Assembly (NCBI GenBank): GCA_019418625.1
Contig: DYBL01000055.1
Span: 1-49,283 of the forward strand
DNA length: 49,283 bases
Source of the DNA: Clostridiales bacterium
Lineage (GTDB): Bacteria; Bacillota; Clostridia; Oscillospirales; Oscillospiraceae
Direction: 5' to 3'
Part shown: positions 40,098 through 49,015 of the stretch, piece after piece
Position numbering within the stretch: the first letter of the stretch is position 1
Layout of the letters: each line of letters opens with the position of its first letter
The notes under the pieces: generated by a model
Database searches by the model: none
The model's input: only the letters and a program-made list of their open reading frames with translations
What the model was told of the DNA's origin: nothing
Position numbers and translations under genes: made by a program

Positions 40098-40766
40098 ATG
40101 CTGGATATTTTCGACATTTTGGGGCCTGTGATGGTCGGGCCTTCCAGCTCCCACACGGCGGGAGCGGTACGGATCGGGAACATGGCGCGCGCGCTTTTGG
40201 GCGGGCAGCCTGTCAAAGCGGACATTGCGCTGCACGGCTCCTTTGCGGAGACGGGACAGGGCCATGGCACGGACAAAGCGCTGGTGGCTGGGCTTTTGGG
40301 CATGCGTCCGGATGACCTGGATATCCCCCGGAGCTTTGAGATCGCGGAGGAGCGGGGACTGGAGTTTTATATCCATCCCGTGCAGCTGCGGGATGCCCAC
40401 CCCAATACCGCGATTTTGACCGTGGAGGACGCCGACGGGAAGAAGCTGACGGTCCAGGGTGTATCCATCGGCGGCGGACGCATCCGGGTGGACAAGATCA
40501 ACGGCGTGGACGTGAACTTCACCGGCGCCTACAATACCCTGGTGGTGCACCATCAGGATGTGGCGGGGGAGCTGTCCCGCATCACCAACGAGCTGGCGGT
40601 GGGCGGCGTGAACATCGCCAACATGAGCCTCTGCCGTTCCCGCAAGGGCGGCGATGTGCTGACGATCATTGAGATGGACCAGAAGCTGGAACCCAGCATG
40701 GTGAAGCGCATCCGTTCGCTTTACGCCGTCCATGATGTGACGTACTATGAAAAGGAGGATGCGTGA
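40098..40766 (+). CDS. sdaAB: L-serine dehydratase, iron-sulfur type, beta subunit
   Basis: A 222-residue beta subunit. Residues about 1-145 have DIFDILGPVMVGPSSSHTAGAVRIG and GHGTDKALVAGLLG; an ACT domain follows at about 148-220 (NTLVVHHQDVAGELSRITNE), a likely regulatory or stabilising module. With the alpha subunit it converts L-serine to pyruvate and ammonia in the cytoplasm. Several in-frame starts exist upstream; the ATG at 40098 matches the family N-terminus and follows AAAGGA. The alpha subunit gene begins 1 bp after the stop. Confidence 0.95.
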   Translation: MLDIFDILGPVMVGPSSSHTAGAVRIGNMARALLGGQPVKADIALHGSFAETGQGHGTDKALVAGLLGMRPDDLDIPRSFEIAEERGLEFYIHPVQLRDAHPNTAILTVEDADGKKLTVQGVSIGGGRIRVDKINGVDVNFTGAYNTLVVHHQDVAGELSRITNELAVGGVNIANMSLCRSRKGGDVLTIIEMDQKLEPSMVKRIRSLYAVHDVTYYEKEDA

Positions 40767-40767
40767 T

Positions 40768-41646
40768 ATGGCGCTGGAATCAATGCAGGAGATCTTTGAC
40801 CGGGCACAAAGCGGCGGAAAGGAATTTTGGCAGGTAGTGCTGGATACGGATATGGATGAGCGGGAAGTCACTGCCGCGGAGTCCATGGAGCGGATGCGCA
40901 CCACCTGGCAGGCCATGCTGGACTCGGTGGACCATTATCAGCCCCAGCGGCGCTCGGTGAGCGGCCTGGTGGGCGGAGACGGCGATCGTATGCGTCAGTA
41001 CGCCAAGGAGAATGAGTCTCTCAGCGGTCCCTATCTGCAGGAGGTCATTGCAACGGCACTGAGCGTGGGCGAGTCCAATGCCTGCATGTGCAAGATCGTG
41101 GCCGCGCCCACGGCGGGCGCCTGCGGTGTGCTTCCGGCGGTGCTGGTGCCCCTTTATAAGCAGGGTGCCGCAGATGAAGAGACCATCCTGCGGGCGCTGT
41201 ATGTGGCTTCCGGCATCGGCGCCGTGATCGCTTACCGGGCCTGCATCGCCGGCGCTGCCGGCGGCTGCCAGGCGGAGATCGGTTCCGCCTCTGCCATGGC
41301 CGCAGGTGCACTGACGGCTATCCGCGGCGGGAGCAACGCCCAGATCGGCCATGCGGTGGCCATGGCCCTGAAGAACCTGATGGGCCTTGTGTGCGACCCG
41401 GTGGCGGGCCTTGTGGAGGTGCCCTGCGTCAAGCGTAATGTGGTGGGTGCCGTCAACGCCATCAGCTGCGCCGATATGGCGCTGGCCGGCGTGGAGAGCC
41501 GCATCCCCGTGGATCAGGTCATCGACTGCATGGGTGAGGTAGGCCGCCGCATGCCGGTGGAGTTCCGGGAGACCGCCCTGGGCGGCCTGGCTGTGACGCC
41601 GGCGGGCCTTGCTGTGAAAGAGCGGATGCAGCGGGGCGAGTTCTGA
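40768..41646 (+). CDS. sdaAA: L-serine dehydratase, iron-sulfur type, alpha subunit
   Basis: A 292-residue catalytic subunit. Cys167, Cys209 and Cys220 give the spacing C-x41-C-x10-C, the 4Fe-4S ligand pattern of this enzyme. Conserved segments are ESNACMCKIVAAPTAGACGVLPA, GGCQAEIGSASAMAAGA and GLVCDPVAGLVEVPCVKRN. The cluster's open iron site binds and dehydrates L-serine, so the enzyme is oxygen-sensitive. AAAGGAGG lies inside the end of sdaAB, and the start is 1 bp past the sdaAB stop. The operon ends at a strong terminator. Confidence 0.96.
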   Translation: MALESMQEIFDRAQSGGKEFWQVVLDTDMDEREVTAAESMERMRTTWQAMLDSVDHYQPQRRSVSGLVGGDGDRMRQYAKENESLSGPYLQEVIATALSVGESNACMCKIVAAPTAGACGVLPAVLVPLYKQGAADEETILRALYVASGIGAVIAYRACIAGAAGGCQAEIGSASAMAAGALTAIRGGSNAQIGHAVAMALKNLMGLVCDPVAGLVEVPCVKRNVVGAVNAISCADMALAGVESRIPVDQVIDCMGEVGRRMPVEFRETALGGLAVTPAGLAVKERMQRGEF

Positions 41647-41656
41647 TTGAAAAAAG

Positions 41657-41690
41657 AAAGAGGTCCGTACCAAAAGGTACGGACCTCTTT
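41657..41690. terminator. Bidirectional terminator
   Basis: A perfect 15-bp stem (41657-41671 with 41676-41690) with an AAAA loop, ending in TTTTTT on the plus strand. It lies between the convergent serine dehydratase and kinase genes. Confidence 0.93.
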
Positions 41691-41697
41691 TTTGGTA

Positions 41698-44226
41698 TTA
41701 CCGGGGCGGCAGAACCGTGGCCAGAACGGACTTGATGCGCCCCATATCCACGGGCTTTGCAATATGGCCGTTCATGCCGGCTTCCCGGGCGGCAGCCACG
41801 TCGTCAGTAAAAGCATTGGCAGTCATGGCCAGAATGGGAATGGTCTGCGCGTCCGGGCGGGGAAGGGCACGGATGGCCCGGGCGGCTCCGTAGCCGTCCA
41901 GCACGGGCATCTGAATGTCCAGAATGATGGCATCAAATGTGCCGGGAGAGCTGGCCGCAAAGGCGTCTACCGCCTCCTGTCCGTTTTGCACGGGGGTGAT
42001 GACGGCACCTTCCATGCTCAATAGCTCCGTGGCGATCTCCATGTTCAGGAAATTGTCCTCCGCCAGCAGGAAGTGGCGGCCCTCCAAAGAAAACGCTTCG
42101 GGGTCCGTGGCGGGCTGTGGGGTTTGGGGTTCCTGCGCCAGATGACACGGCAGAAGAACGGTAAAGGTAGAGCCCTTTCCGCGTTCGCTCTGCACATCGA
42201 TCCGGCCGCCCATCATTTCCACGATGCTGTGGGTGATGGCCATTCCCAGGCCCACACCGCTGGTCTTGCTGGTCATGGAAGTATCCTCCCGCTCGAAGGG
42301 CAGGAAGATCCGCTCCAGGAACTCCGGAGCCATACCGATGCCGTTGTCGCTGACGGTGAAGCGGTAGAAACGCTCATCCGGAGCACTGCCGGGCAGCTCT
42401 TCCGCCTGCAGATGGATGCGTCCGCCGGCGGGGGTGTATTTGATGGCGTTGGTCAGGAGGTTGTTCAGGATCTGATTGAGCCGGTTTCCGTCCGTCAGGA
42501 TCTGCGTGGAGGGCGGCAGGGACATGTCCATAGAAAATTCCTGGTGATTGGCCTGGGCCTGCATCTGGAACATGGCGGCAGTCTCTTCCAGGTGGCGGCG
42601 CAGATCCACCGGGGCCAGATGCAGTTCCATCTTTCCCTGTTCGATCTTGGCGGTGTCCAGCACCTCGTTGATCAGATGCAGCAGCTGGGCGGAGGCGACT
42701 GAGACCTTGTCCAGGCACTCCCGGGCACGCTCCGGCTGGCTCAGGCTGTTCCGGGCCATATCCGTAAACCCGATCACGGCGTTCATGGGCGTGCGCATGT
42801 CGTGGCTCATGCGGGAGAGGAAGTCATTTTTGGCCTGAGATGCCAGCCGGGCATGCTCCAAGGATGTCCGCAGCATCTGGGTCTGTTCCAGAGACTTTGT
42901 TTTTTCTTCGTGTATGGTGCGGAAAGCCAGGATCACATGGGAATCCTCCGGCAGATCCCGCACCCAAAATCCTTCTGCGGAGGCCCAGCGGGGGCCTTCG
43001 CTGGTCTGTACCTGATACTCCATGTAGCAGCGGCCCGATGCCGTCCGCAGACGGTCCAGATTCTCAGCAGAAAAACGCTCCAGGAAACGGCTGCGGTCTT
43101 CCTCGTCCGGAATATGGTCGCTGACCTTTGCCAAAAACAGATGATAATCTGTGATTTTCTCCCATTCCGCATGACTGCGGCCCTCGTACTTGGAGACTTC
43201 ACAGGTGCTGCCGCTGGTGTCCACAAGGACCACGCAGTAGTAGGTCTGCCCCAGGGCCTCAAAGCAGTTGAAGGCTTTCCGGTTGCGGCGGATGTGCAGG
43301 TAATTCTGTGCGCTCAGGTAGAGGATCACCACCAGGAACAGGCATTCCAGGCCCAGCTGGAAGTAGAAAAGGGCGGTGGCGTCTTTGGTGATGGCGGAGC
43401 GGGAAATGGTGACGATACACGTCCAGCCTCCGTCATCGACGATATAATAATTCTGATAGTTGTCCTCCTGGCCATGCCAGACGAAAGAGCCGCGGTTGGA
43501 GGTGAAATACTCATCCATCCATTGGAGATAGTCCTGCTGGGTGAACTGGTCCAGCTCACATTTGACATGTTCGTCCTGCCGGATCTGCTGGTGCAGGACT
43601 ACGTTGCCGTTTTGGTCGATGACGGTGGCCGTACCGGGAAAAAGATCGCCGCTTTCCTGCCAGTCTGCCTGGATATCTCCCGCTCGGATGTCCAGAGCCA
43701 GCACGCTGACTCCGTCGGACAAGAGCATGGAGAGGCTGACGATGGTGGTGCCGTAGCGGTAGTCCTGATAGACCTCCGAACGGGCGCACTTGCCGCCGCT
43801 GGCCACCGCCTGACGGTACCAGGGGCGGCTGGTGGCGTCGTAGTCCGCGTCGGGCACCCAGCCGCTGGTGTAGACGGGCTGCCCCCGGAGGGAGCCGTAG
43901 AAGCCGCTCTCGTCGTAGTTCATCTGGGAGGCGTATTCATCGGAGAACTCCTTCAGCCACTGTTCCACCTGGGCGGTGGACATGCCCTGGTCCAGCATGG
44001 CCTCCACGGTGTGGGCGGCATCGCCCAGGATCTGGGCGTATTCCTCCAGGAAAGAGTCCACCTGGAGATTCAGGTAGTCAGCGGTCATCGAACCCAGCTC
44101 GTTGGCGGAGCGGTATGCGGCTCTGCCGGAGGCATATACGCCCAAAAAGGCGGTAACGCTCATCAGCAGCAGCAAAACCGTGCTCTGGATCAGAAAACGC
44201 TGGACATATCTTTTAGGCTGCTTCAC
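41698..44226 (-). CDS. Hybrid sensor histidine kinase with dCache amino-acid motif
   Basis: An 842-residue membrane kinase with a GTG start. Helix TM1 is at about 13-32, an extracellular dCache domain at 35-280, and TM2 at 287-306. A PAS-like linker follows (about 325-440), then HisKA with phospho-His475 in RMSHDMRTP, HATPase (N593, DNGIGM at 627-632, GVGLG at 657-661) and a receiver domain (LLAEDNFLN at 720-728, phospho-Asp770 in ILDIQMP, Lys824). The dCache has Y129, R134, W136, Y137, Y153, D155 and D179, the order and near-exact spacing of the dCache amino-acid-binding motif. It is convergent with serine dehydratase and downstream of an amino-acid symporter. No separate response regulator with a DNA-binding domain is nearby. 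Confidence 0.93.
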   Translation of the reverse strand: MKQPKRYVQRFLIQSTVLLLLMSVTAFLGVYASGRAAYRSANELGSMTADYLNLQVDSFLEEYAQILGDAAHTVEAMLDQGMSTAQVEQWLKEFSDEYASQMNYDESGFYGSLRGQPVYTSGWVPDADYDATSRPWYRQAVASGGKCARSEVYQDYRYGTTIVSLSMLLSDGVSVLALDIRAGDIQADWQESGDLFPGTATVIDQNGNVVLHQQIRQDEHVKCELDQFTQQDYLQWMDEYFTSNRGSFVWHGQEDNYQNYYIVDDGGWTCIVTISRSAITKDATALFYFQLGLECLFLVVILYLSAQNYLHIRRNRKAFNCFEALGQTYYCVVLVDTSGSTCEVSKYEGRSHAEWEKITDYHLFLAKVSDHIPDEEDRSRFLERFSAENLDRLRTASGRCYMEYQVQTSEGPRWASAEGFWVRDLPEDSHVILAFRTIHEEKTKSLEQTQMLRTSLEHARLASQAKNDFLSRMSHDMRTPMNAVIGFTDMARNSLSQPERARECLDKVSVASAQLLHLINEVLDTAKIEQGKMELHLAPVDLRRHLEETAAMFQMQAQANHQEFSMDMSLPPSTQILTDGNRLNQILNNLLTNAIKYTPAGGRIHLQAEELPGSAPDERFYRFTVSDNGIGMAPEFLERIFLPFEREDTSMTSKTSGVGLGMAITHSIVEMMGGRIDVQSERGKGSTFTVLLPCHLAQEPQTPQPATDPEAFSLEGRHFLLAEDNFLNMEIATELLSMEGAVITPVQNGQEAVDAFAASSPGTFDAIILDIQMPVLDGYGAARAIRALPRPDAQTIPILAMTANAFTDDVAAAREAGMNGHIAKPVDMGRIKSVLATVLPPR

Positions 44227-44258
44227 GCGGCTCGCTCCCTTATCAGTTGGTTTTCCAT

Positions 44259-44287
44259 ATTATATCGTGTGCATGTCTGGATGGCAA
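44259..44287 (-). promoter_or_regulatory. Predicted histidine kinase promoter
   Basis: Minus strand TTGCCA (44287-44282), 17-bp spacer, TATAAT (44264-44259), 33 bp before the GTG start. Confidence 0.75.
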
Positions 44288-44308
44288 GCGTGTACGGAAA
44301 ATGACAGC

Positions 44309-44334
44309 AGGAGGCGTGCCGCGGCACGCCTCCT
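44309..44334. terminator. Palindromic hairpin after the symporter gene
   Basis: A perfect 26-bp palindrome (12-bp arms around GC) 23 bp after the symporter stop codon. No U run follows it on either strand within 8 bases, so it is a weak or rho-independent-like terminator, or an RNA-stabilising hairpin. Confidence 0.5.
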
Positions 44335-44356
44335 GGAAAAAAGAGCTGGATGCGAT

Positions 44357-45637
44357 TTAATTCTTGGAAGACAGGGCTCTTTGCAGCCAATCCTTTCCGT
44401 CCACGAAGCGGGAGACGATGAAAGAGACCACATAGTCACCGGCGGAGTTGATCATGGTAGCGGGGGGATCCACCAGGTTGCCCAGCGTCACCAGGATGGG
44501 GAAGGCCAGCTCCATCTGGTCGGGGAAGAAGATGGAGCACATGATGTACTCGCCGATATAGCCGCCGCCGGGAACGCCGCTCATGCCCACGGAGGACAAA
44601 ACAGCCACCAGAACGACTTTGATGAGCATATCGATACCGCCGAAATCCACGCCGAACACGCCGAATACAAAGGCGATCTTCAAAACGCAGGAGAAGCAGG
44701 AGCCGTCCATGTGCATGGTGGCGCCCAGGGGAAGCACCATGTCGGCCACGTCCTTGGAGACGCCGGTATCCTGCGCCTCTTCCATATTGGTGGGGATGGT
44801 GGCCACGGAGGAGCAGGTACCGAGGGACACCACAGCGGGCTTGGTGATGTGCTGGAACATGGTCTTCACTGCGCCCTTGCCGCCGCCGAACCAGGCGAAG
44901 AGAGGCCAGGCGGTGAAAATGTAGATGAAGCAGAGGGGATAGTATACCAGCAGTGCGCGGCCGTAGCTCTCGGTGATCTGAGGACCGTAAGTGGCCACCA
45001 GGTCGGCGAAGAAGCCGAAGAAGGCGATGGGGGCGTAGTAGGTGATGATCTTCACAAAGCGCATCATCACGTTGGAAAGGTCATCCAGGAACTGGCCCAC
45101 CGGGGTGTTCTTGCCGCCGTTGAGGTTCACCGCAAAGCCGAACAGCAGGGAGAAGACGATCAGGGGCAGCATGGCCTTGCGGCTGAGCAGGCCCACAAAG
45201 TCTTCAGCGGTGAAGAAGTTGACGATCATGGTGGCCATGTCCGCGTGCTCACCGATGGCCTCGGAGGGGATCTCGGCCCAGGGTGTCAGGACAGGGGGGA
45301 ACACCTGCATCAGCACATACATGATGACTGCGGCGATGGCGCCGGTGACCATAAAGGTACCGATGGTCACGCCCATGATCTTTCCGGCGCGCTTGCGGCT
45401 TTCCATATTGGCCACGGCACCGGCGATGGAGGCGAACACCATGGGCACCACGATGCAGAACATCATGTTGATGAACAGCGTGCCCAGAGGCTTGAGCACT
45501 GTGGCACCGGCGCTGATGGTGTTGCCGTCGGCGTCCTTGACCACAGGGAAAACCCAGCCGACAATGGCACCCAGGATCATGGATCCCAGCATGATGGCCA
45601 GAAATGCGTAGTTTCTGGCAACAGACTTCTTTTCCAT
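44357..45637 (-). CDS. Dicarboxylate/amino acid:cation symporter (DAACS family)
   Basis: A 426-residue transporter with about eight membrane helices and re-entrant loops. It has the Ser-rich loop LGTCSSVATIPTNMEEAQ, LPLGATMHMDGSC (the family has NMDGT, here HMDGS), and VPGGGYIGEYIM, followed by PPATMINSAGDYVVSFIVSR (the family Asp in NxxGD). Members carry glutamate, aspartate, serine or other C4-dicarboxylates with sodium or protons. The start at 45637 follows AGGAGGAAC; the upstream in-frame Met lies inside dapF and is rejected. It lies 22 bp after dapF. Confidence 0.92.
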   Translation of the reverse strand: MEKKSVARNYAFLAIMLGSMILGAIVGWVFPVVKDADGNTISAGATVLKPLGTLFINMMFCIVVPMVFASIAGAVANMESRKRAGKIMGVTIGTFMVTGAIAAVIMYVLMQVFPPVLTPWAEIPSEAIGEHADMATMIVNFFTAEDFVGLLSRKAMLPLIVFSLLFGFAVNLNGGKNTPVGQFLDDLSNVMMRFVKIITYYAPIAFFGFFADLVATYGPQITESYGRALLVYYPLCFIYIFTAWPLFAWFGGGKGAVKTMFQHITKPAVVSLGTCSSVATIPTNMEEAQDTGVSKDVADMVLPLGATMHMDGSCFSCVLKIAFVFGVFGVDFGGIDMLIKVVLVAVLSSVGMSGVPGGGYIGEYIMCSIFFPDQMELAFPILVTLGNLVDPPATMINSAGDYVVSFIVSRFVDGKDWLQRALSSKN

Positions 45638-45659
45638 AATAATGTTCCTCCTCCGTAGT

Positions 45660-46520
45660 TCACACACTTGGGGTATTCATTGCATAAGGCAGGTCCTCGT
45701 CCGTGACCTCTCCTTTACAAACGATGTTGGTGGGGCCGGTCAGGTAAAGACTTGCGATATGGGAATAGACCCGCTCGGCGTCGATCATCAGCTGACCGCC
45801 CTGCATATTGACCCGCACCTGCTGGCCGGAGACCTTTCCGGTCAGGGTAAGGACCGCCACCACACTGCCGGTGCCGGTGCCGCAGGCATAGGTGAAATCC
45901 TCCACGCCCCGCTCGAAGGTGCGCTCATAGATCTCGTCTTCACCGGTGATCTCATAGAAGTTCACGTTGGCGCCCTTGGGGAAGCTGGCGTGGTGCCGGA
46001 TCTTGCGGCCCAGCTCCCGCAGCTCGTTTTCGTCGGCATCTTTCAGATTGTGATAAGGCACCACTGCATGGGGAAGCCCCGGATCGCCCAGTTCCACGTA
46101 AGAGCAGGCGTAGCGTACGCCGTCCACTTCCACGGGGTGATCCAGCAGCATCGTGGTCGGATCGTTCAGACGGATCCGGTAGAGGCGGCGGTCGATGCGC
46201 TGTCCCGTCACGATGCCGGCGGTGGTCTCCACGGTCTGCGTTTCACCTGCCAGACCGTTTTCGCAGCCGTAGCGGCAGATGCATCGGGCACCGTTGCCGC
46301 ACATTTCACCGATGCTGCCGTCGGAATTGTAAAATAACATTTTGTAGTCGCCGCCTGCGGTGGGGGCTTCCACGACCATCAGTCCGTCAGCACCGATGGA
46401 AAGGTGCCGTTGGCAGAGAGTTCTGGCCATCTGAGGAAAACAGCTGACCGGAAGATGCTCTTCCAGATTGTTCACGATCAAAAAGTCGTTTCCGGCGCCG
46501 TTCATTTTCCAAAATTTCAA
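45660..46520 (-). CDS. dapF: Diaminopimelate epimerase, TTG start
   Basis: A 286-residue epimerase that converts LL- to meso-diaminopimelate for peptidoglycan and lysine. Catalytic residues are Cys74 in MCGNGARC and Cys213 in ACGTGTGS, with MNGAGNDFLI at the N-terminus. The reading frame extends to 46568, but the in-frame ATG at 46553 overlaps the -10 box of the promoter, so I place the start at TTG 46520, 7 bp after AAGGAAGG, which gives the family N-terminus KFWKMNGAGNDF. The C-terminus is about ten residues longer than common. It is followed by the symporter gene in one operon. Confidence 0.93.
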   Translation of the reverse strand: MKFWKMNGAGNDFLIVNNLEEHLPVSCFPQMARTLCQRHLSIGADGLMVVEAPTAGGDYKMLFYNSDGSIGEMCGNGARCICRYGCENGLAGETQTVETTAGIVTGQRIDRRLYRIRLNDPTTMLLDHPVEVDGVRYACSYVELGDPGLPHAVVPYHNLKDADENELRELGRKIRHHASFPKGANVNFYEITGEDEIYERTFERGVEDFTYACGTGTGSVVAVLTLTGKVSGQQVRVNMQGGQLMIDAERVYSHIASLYLTGPTNIVCKGEVTDEDLPYAMNTPSV

Positions 46521-46551
46521 TACAACACCTTCCTTGCTGGATTCTGATGCC

Positions 46552-46580
46552 ATTATAACAGCACTCAATGAGCCTGTAAA
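46552..46580 (-). promoter_or_regulatory. dapF promoter
   Basis: Minus strand TTTACA (46580-46575), 17-bp spacer, TATAAT (46557-46552). The -10 box overlaps an in-frame ATG, which rules that ATG out as a start. Confidence 0.85.
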
Positions 46581-46635
46581 ATAGAAAACGTGCTAAAAAA
46601 CATGCAAATCCTGCGAATGTCCAAAGAGGGTGCGA

Positions 46636-46664
46636 TTGCATCCGGAGGCGGGATATGGTATTTT
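46636..46664 (+). promoter_or_regulatory. Predicted promoter of the second tetR gene
   Basis: TTGCAT (46636-46641), 17-bp spacer, TATTTT (46659-46664), about 19 bp before the start codon; the short leader still includes a ribosome binding site. Confidence 0.55.
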
Positions 46665-46682
46665 AATGGTGAGGTGGGAGAC

Positions 46683-47267
46683 ATGCCAAGAAAAAACGGG
46701 AGAAACACCCGCGGACGGATCATATCCGCCGCCTGGAAACTATTTTATGAGCAGGGATACGAGGATACCACGGTAGAGGATATCGTGTTTGAGTCCGGCA
46801 CGTCCAAAGGATCGTTTTATCATTATTTCGATGGAAAGGACGCGCTGCTTGGGACGCTGGCTTATGTCTTTGATGAAAAATATGAGCAGCTGATGCAGGT
46901 CATGCCGCCGGATATGGACGCCATGGACCGGCTGATCTATCTCAACCATGAGCTGTTTGCCATGATCGACGGCGGCATCTCCATGGACCTGCTGGCCAGA
47001 CTGCTGTCCACACAGCTGCTGGCTCGGGGCGAAAAGCACTTGTTGGATCGGAATCGCTACTATTTCAAATTGCTGCGTCAGATCGTCAGCCAGGGACAGG
47101 AGGCGGGCACGCTGCGCCGGGACAGGACGGCCAATGAGATCGTCAAGGCCTATGCCCTGTGGGAACGGGCGCTTTTATACGACTGGTGCCTGTCCGGCGG
47201 GGAATATTCGCTGGTGTCCTACACGGACAGCGTGACGCCGCAGTTTCTGGAAAGCTACCGAGCTTAA
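46683..47267 (+). CDS. TetR/AcrR family transcriptional regulator
   Basis: A 194-residue TetR protein. The helix-turn-helix region is about 5-55 (RGRIISAAWKLFYEQGYEDT, then TVEDIVFESGTSKGSFYHYF). The rest is the ligand domain. It starts at 46683 after a purine-rich GGTGGGAG; an upstream Met lies in the promoter. The gene is divergent from dapF and upstream of putP on the same strand, so either could be a target. The inverted repeat at 47357-47388, just before putP, could be its operator or a terminator. Confidence 0.9.
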   Translation: MPRKNGRNTRGRIISAAWKLFYEQGYEDTTVEDIVFESGTSKGSFYHYFDGKDALLGTLAYVFDEKYEQLMQVMPPDMDAMDRLIYLNHELFAMIDGGISMDLLARLLSTQLLARGEKHLLDRNRYYFKLLRQIVSQGQEAGTLRRDRTANEIVKAYALWERALLYDWCLSGGEYSLVSYTDSVTPQFLESYRA

Positions 47268-47356
47268 AAAATATTTGAAAAAGATTTCAATGGATTCTGG
47301 ATAATCGTACAGTTGTTTATTTATTGAAATATAAAGGAAAATTTTAAAAATATCTA

Positions 47357-47388
47357 AACGGGGTATAGAATCTATTCTATACCCCGTT
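47357..47388. terminator. Palindrome before putP: terminator or operator
   Basis: A perfect inverted repeat with 15-bp arms (47357-47371 with 47374-47388) and 2 bases between, inside an AT-rich stretch. A T-rich tail (TGTATTTTG) follows on the plus strand, favouring a terminator for tetR, but the near-contiguous symmetry also suits a repressor site. Confidence 0.6.
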
Positions 47389-47456
47389 CTGTATTTTGTT
47401 CTGGTAAAAAGTGTAGTAAGATACCTGCTATTAGCGAATAAGGAGAGAGAATCACA

Positions 47457-48983
47457 ATGACGAGCGCACAAATTTGCATCATGCTGGCCATTGTCGTTTA
47501 CCTGGCTGCCATGCTGGGTGTCGGCGTATGGTTTGCGAAAAAGAACAACTCTGTGGATGACTTCTATCTGGGCGGACGCAAGCTGGGGCCCTTCGTTACC
47601 GCCATGAGCGCCGAGGCCTCGGATATGAGCAGCTGGCTTTTGATGGGCCTGCCGGGTGTGGCGTATTTGTCCGGCCTGGCGGAGGCCGGATGGACGGCCA
47701 TCGGCCTTGCAGTGGGCACGTATCTGAACTGGCTCATCGTGGCGCGCCGCATCCGCCGCTACTCCACCCGGCTTGACGCCATTACGGTGCCCCAGTTTTT
47801 CTCCAAGCGGTGGGGAGATGAGCGTAATCTGCTCTCTGCCATCGCGGCAGTTGTGATCATCATATTCTTTATCCCGTATACCGCCTCCGGCTTTTCCGCC
47901 TGCGGAAAGCTGTTTTCTACTTTGTTCGGCATGGACTATGTGGCGGCTATGCTGATCTCTGCCGCGGTGATCGTGATCTATACGGTCATGGGCGGTTTCC
48001 TGGCAGCCTCTTTCACGGATCTCGTCCAGTCCATCATCATGACGGTGGCGCTGGTCGTGGTCCTGGGCTTCGGCGTGACCACCGCTGGCGGCATGGATGC
48101 CGTCATGAGCAATGCCCAGAGCCTGGCGGGGTATCTTTCCATGGTGAATATCCACGACCCTGCCACCGGTGGTTCCAACCCCTACGGGCTGTTGACCATC
48201 TGCTCACTGCTGGCCTGGGGTCTGGGCTATTTCGGTATGCCGCATATTCTCCTGCGCTTTATGGCCATTGAGGAGGAGAAGAAGTTGGCTCTCAGCCGTC
48301 GTGTGGCCACCACGTGGGTGGTGATCTCCATGGGCGTTGCCATCTTTATCGGCGTGGTGGGCAATGCCATGACCAAGGCTGGTGCCATGGATCAGCTGGC
48401 GGATGCGGAGACCATCATTGTCCAGATCGCCAGCCTGATCAGCCATCATGGTGTGCTGGCTGCGCTGCTGGCGGGCATCATCCTGGCAGGTATTCTGGCA
48501 GCTACTATGTCCACGGCGGACTCTCAGCTGCTGGCGGCCTCTTCCTCCGTGTCCCAGAATCTGTTTACGGAGTTCTTTGGCGTAAAGTTTACCGGTAAGC
48601 AGGGAATGATCGTTGCCCGCGGGACCATGGTAGTTATTTCCCTGATCGCTGCGTTCCTTGCAAGAGATCCCTCCAGCTCTGTGTTCCGGGTAGTCTCCTT
48701 CGCCTGGGCCGGATTCGGTGCAGCATTTGGTCCGGTGGTTTTGTTTGCCCTGTTCTGGAAGCGTTCTAATAAGTGGGGCGCATTGGCGGGAATGATCACC
48801 GGCGGTATCATGGTCTTCGTATGGAAGTACGGCGTGGCGCCGCGGCTGGGAGGCGTGTTCGGGATTTATGAGCTGCTGCCTGCGTTTGTGATGGCATCTG
48901 TGGCTATTGTGGTGGTGAGCCTTTTGACAGGCGAACCGGATCAGAAGATTCAGGATATCTATGACGAAGTCAAAGCCATGTAA
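47457..48983 (+). CDS. Sodium/solute symporter, PutP-like
   Basis: A 508-residue sodium:solute symporter with about 13 membrane helices. It has FYLGGRKLGPFVTAMSAEASDMSSWLLMGLPG, quoted in part as MSAEASDMSSWLLMGLPG, which is the sodium and substrate region of PutP, TVMGGFLAASFTDLVQ, and AGILAATMSTADSQLLAASS. The match to PutP suggests proline, though related proteins carry other amino acids or acids. It starts after AAGGAGAGAGAATCACA. A TetR gene lies upstream and the gene ends at a strong terminator. Confidence 0.93.
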   Translation: MTSAQICIMLAIVVYLAAMLGVGVWFAKKNNSVDDFYLGGRKLGPFVTAMSAEASDMSSWLLMGLPGVAYLSGLAEAGWTAIGLAVGTYLNWLIVARRIRRYSTRLDAITVPQFFSKRWGDERNLLSAIAAVVIIIFFIPYTASGFSACGKLFSTLFGMDYVAAMLISAAVIVIYTVMGGFLAASFTDLVQSIIMTVALVVVLGFGVTTAGGMDAVMSNAQSLAGYLSMVNIHDPATGGSNPYGLLTICSLLAWGLGYFGMPHILLRFMAIEEEKKLALSRRVATTWVVISMGVAIFIGVVGNAMTKAGAMDQLADAETIIVQIASLISHHGVLAALLAGIILAGILAATMSTADSQLLAASSSVSQNLFTEFFGVKFTGKQGMIVARGTMVVISLIAAFLARDPSSSVFRVVSFAWAGFGAAFGPVVLFALFWKRSNKWGALAGMITGGIMVFVWKYGVAPRLGGVFGIYELLPAFVMASVAIVVVSLLTGEPDQKIQDIYDEVKAM

Positions 48984-49015
48984 AAGCGAACAGGTCAAGA
49001 TACATTATAATTAGG

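Noticed and set aside
44102..45658. 518-residue plus-strand ORF opposite the symporter
   Set aside because: Antisense to a conserved DAACS transporter; low-complexity His/Gly/Asp composition.
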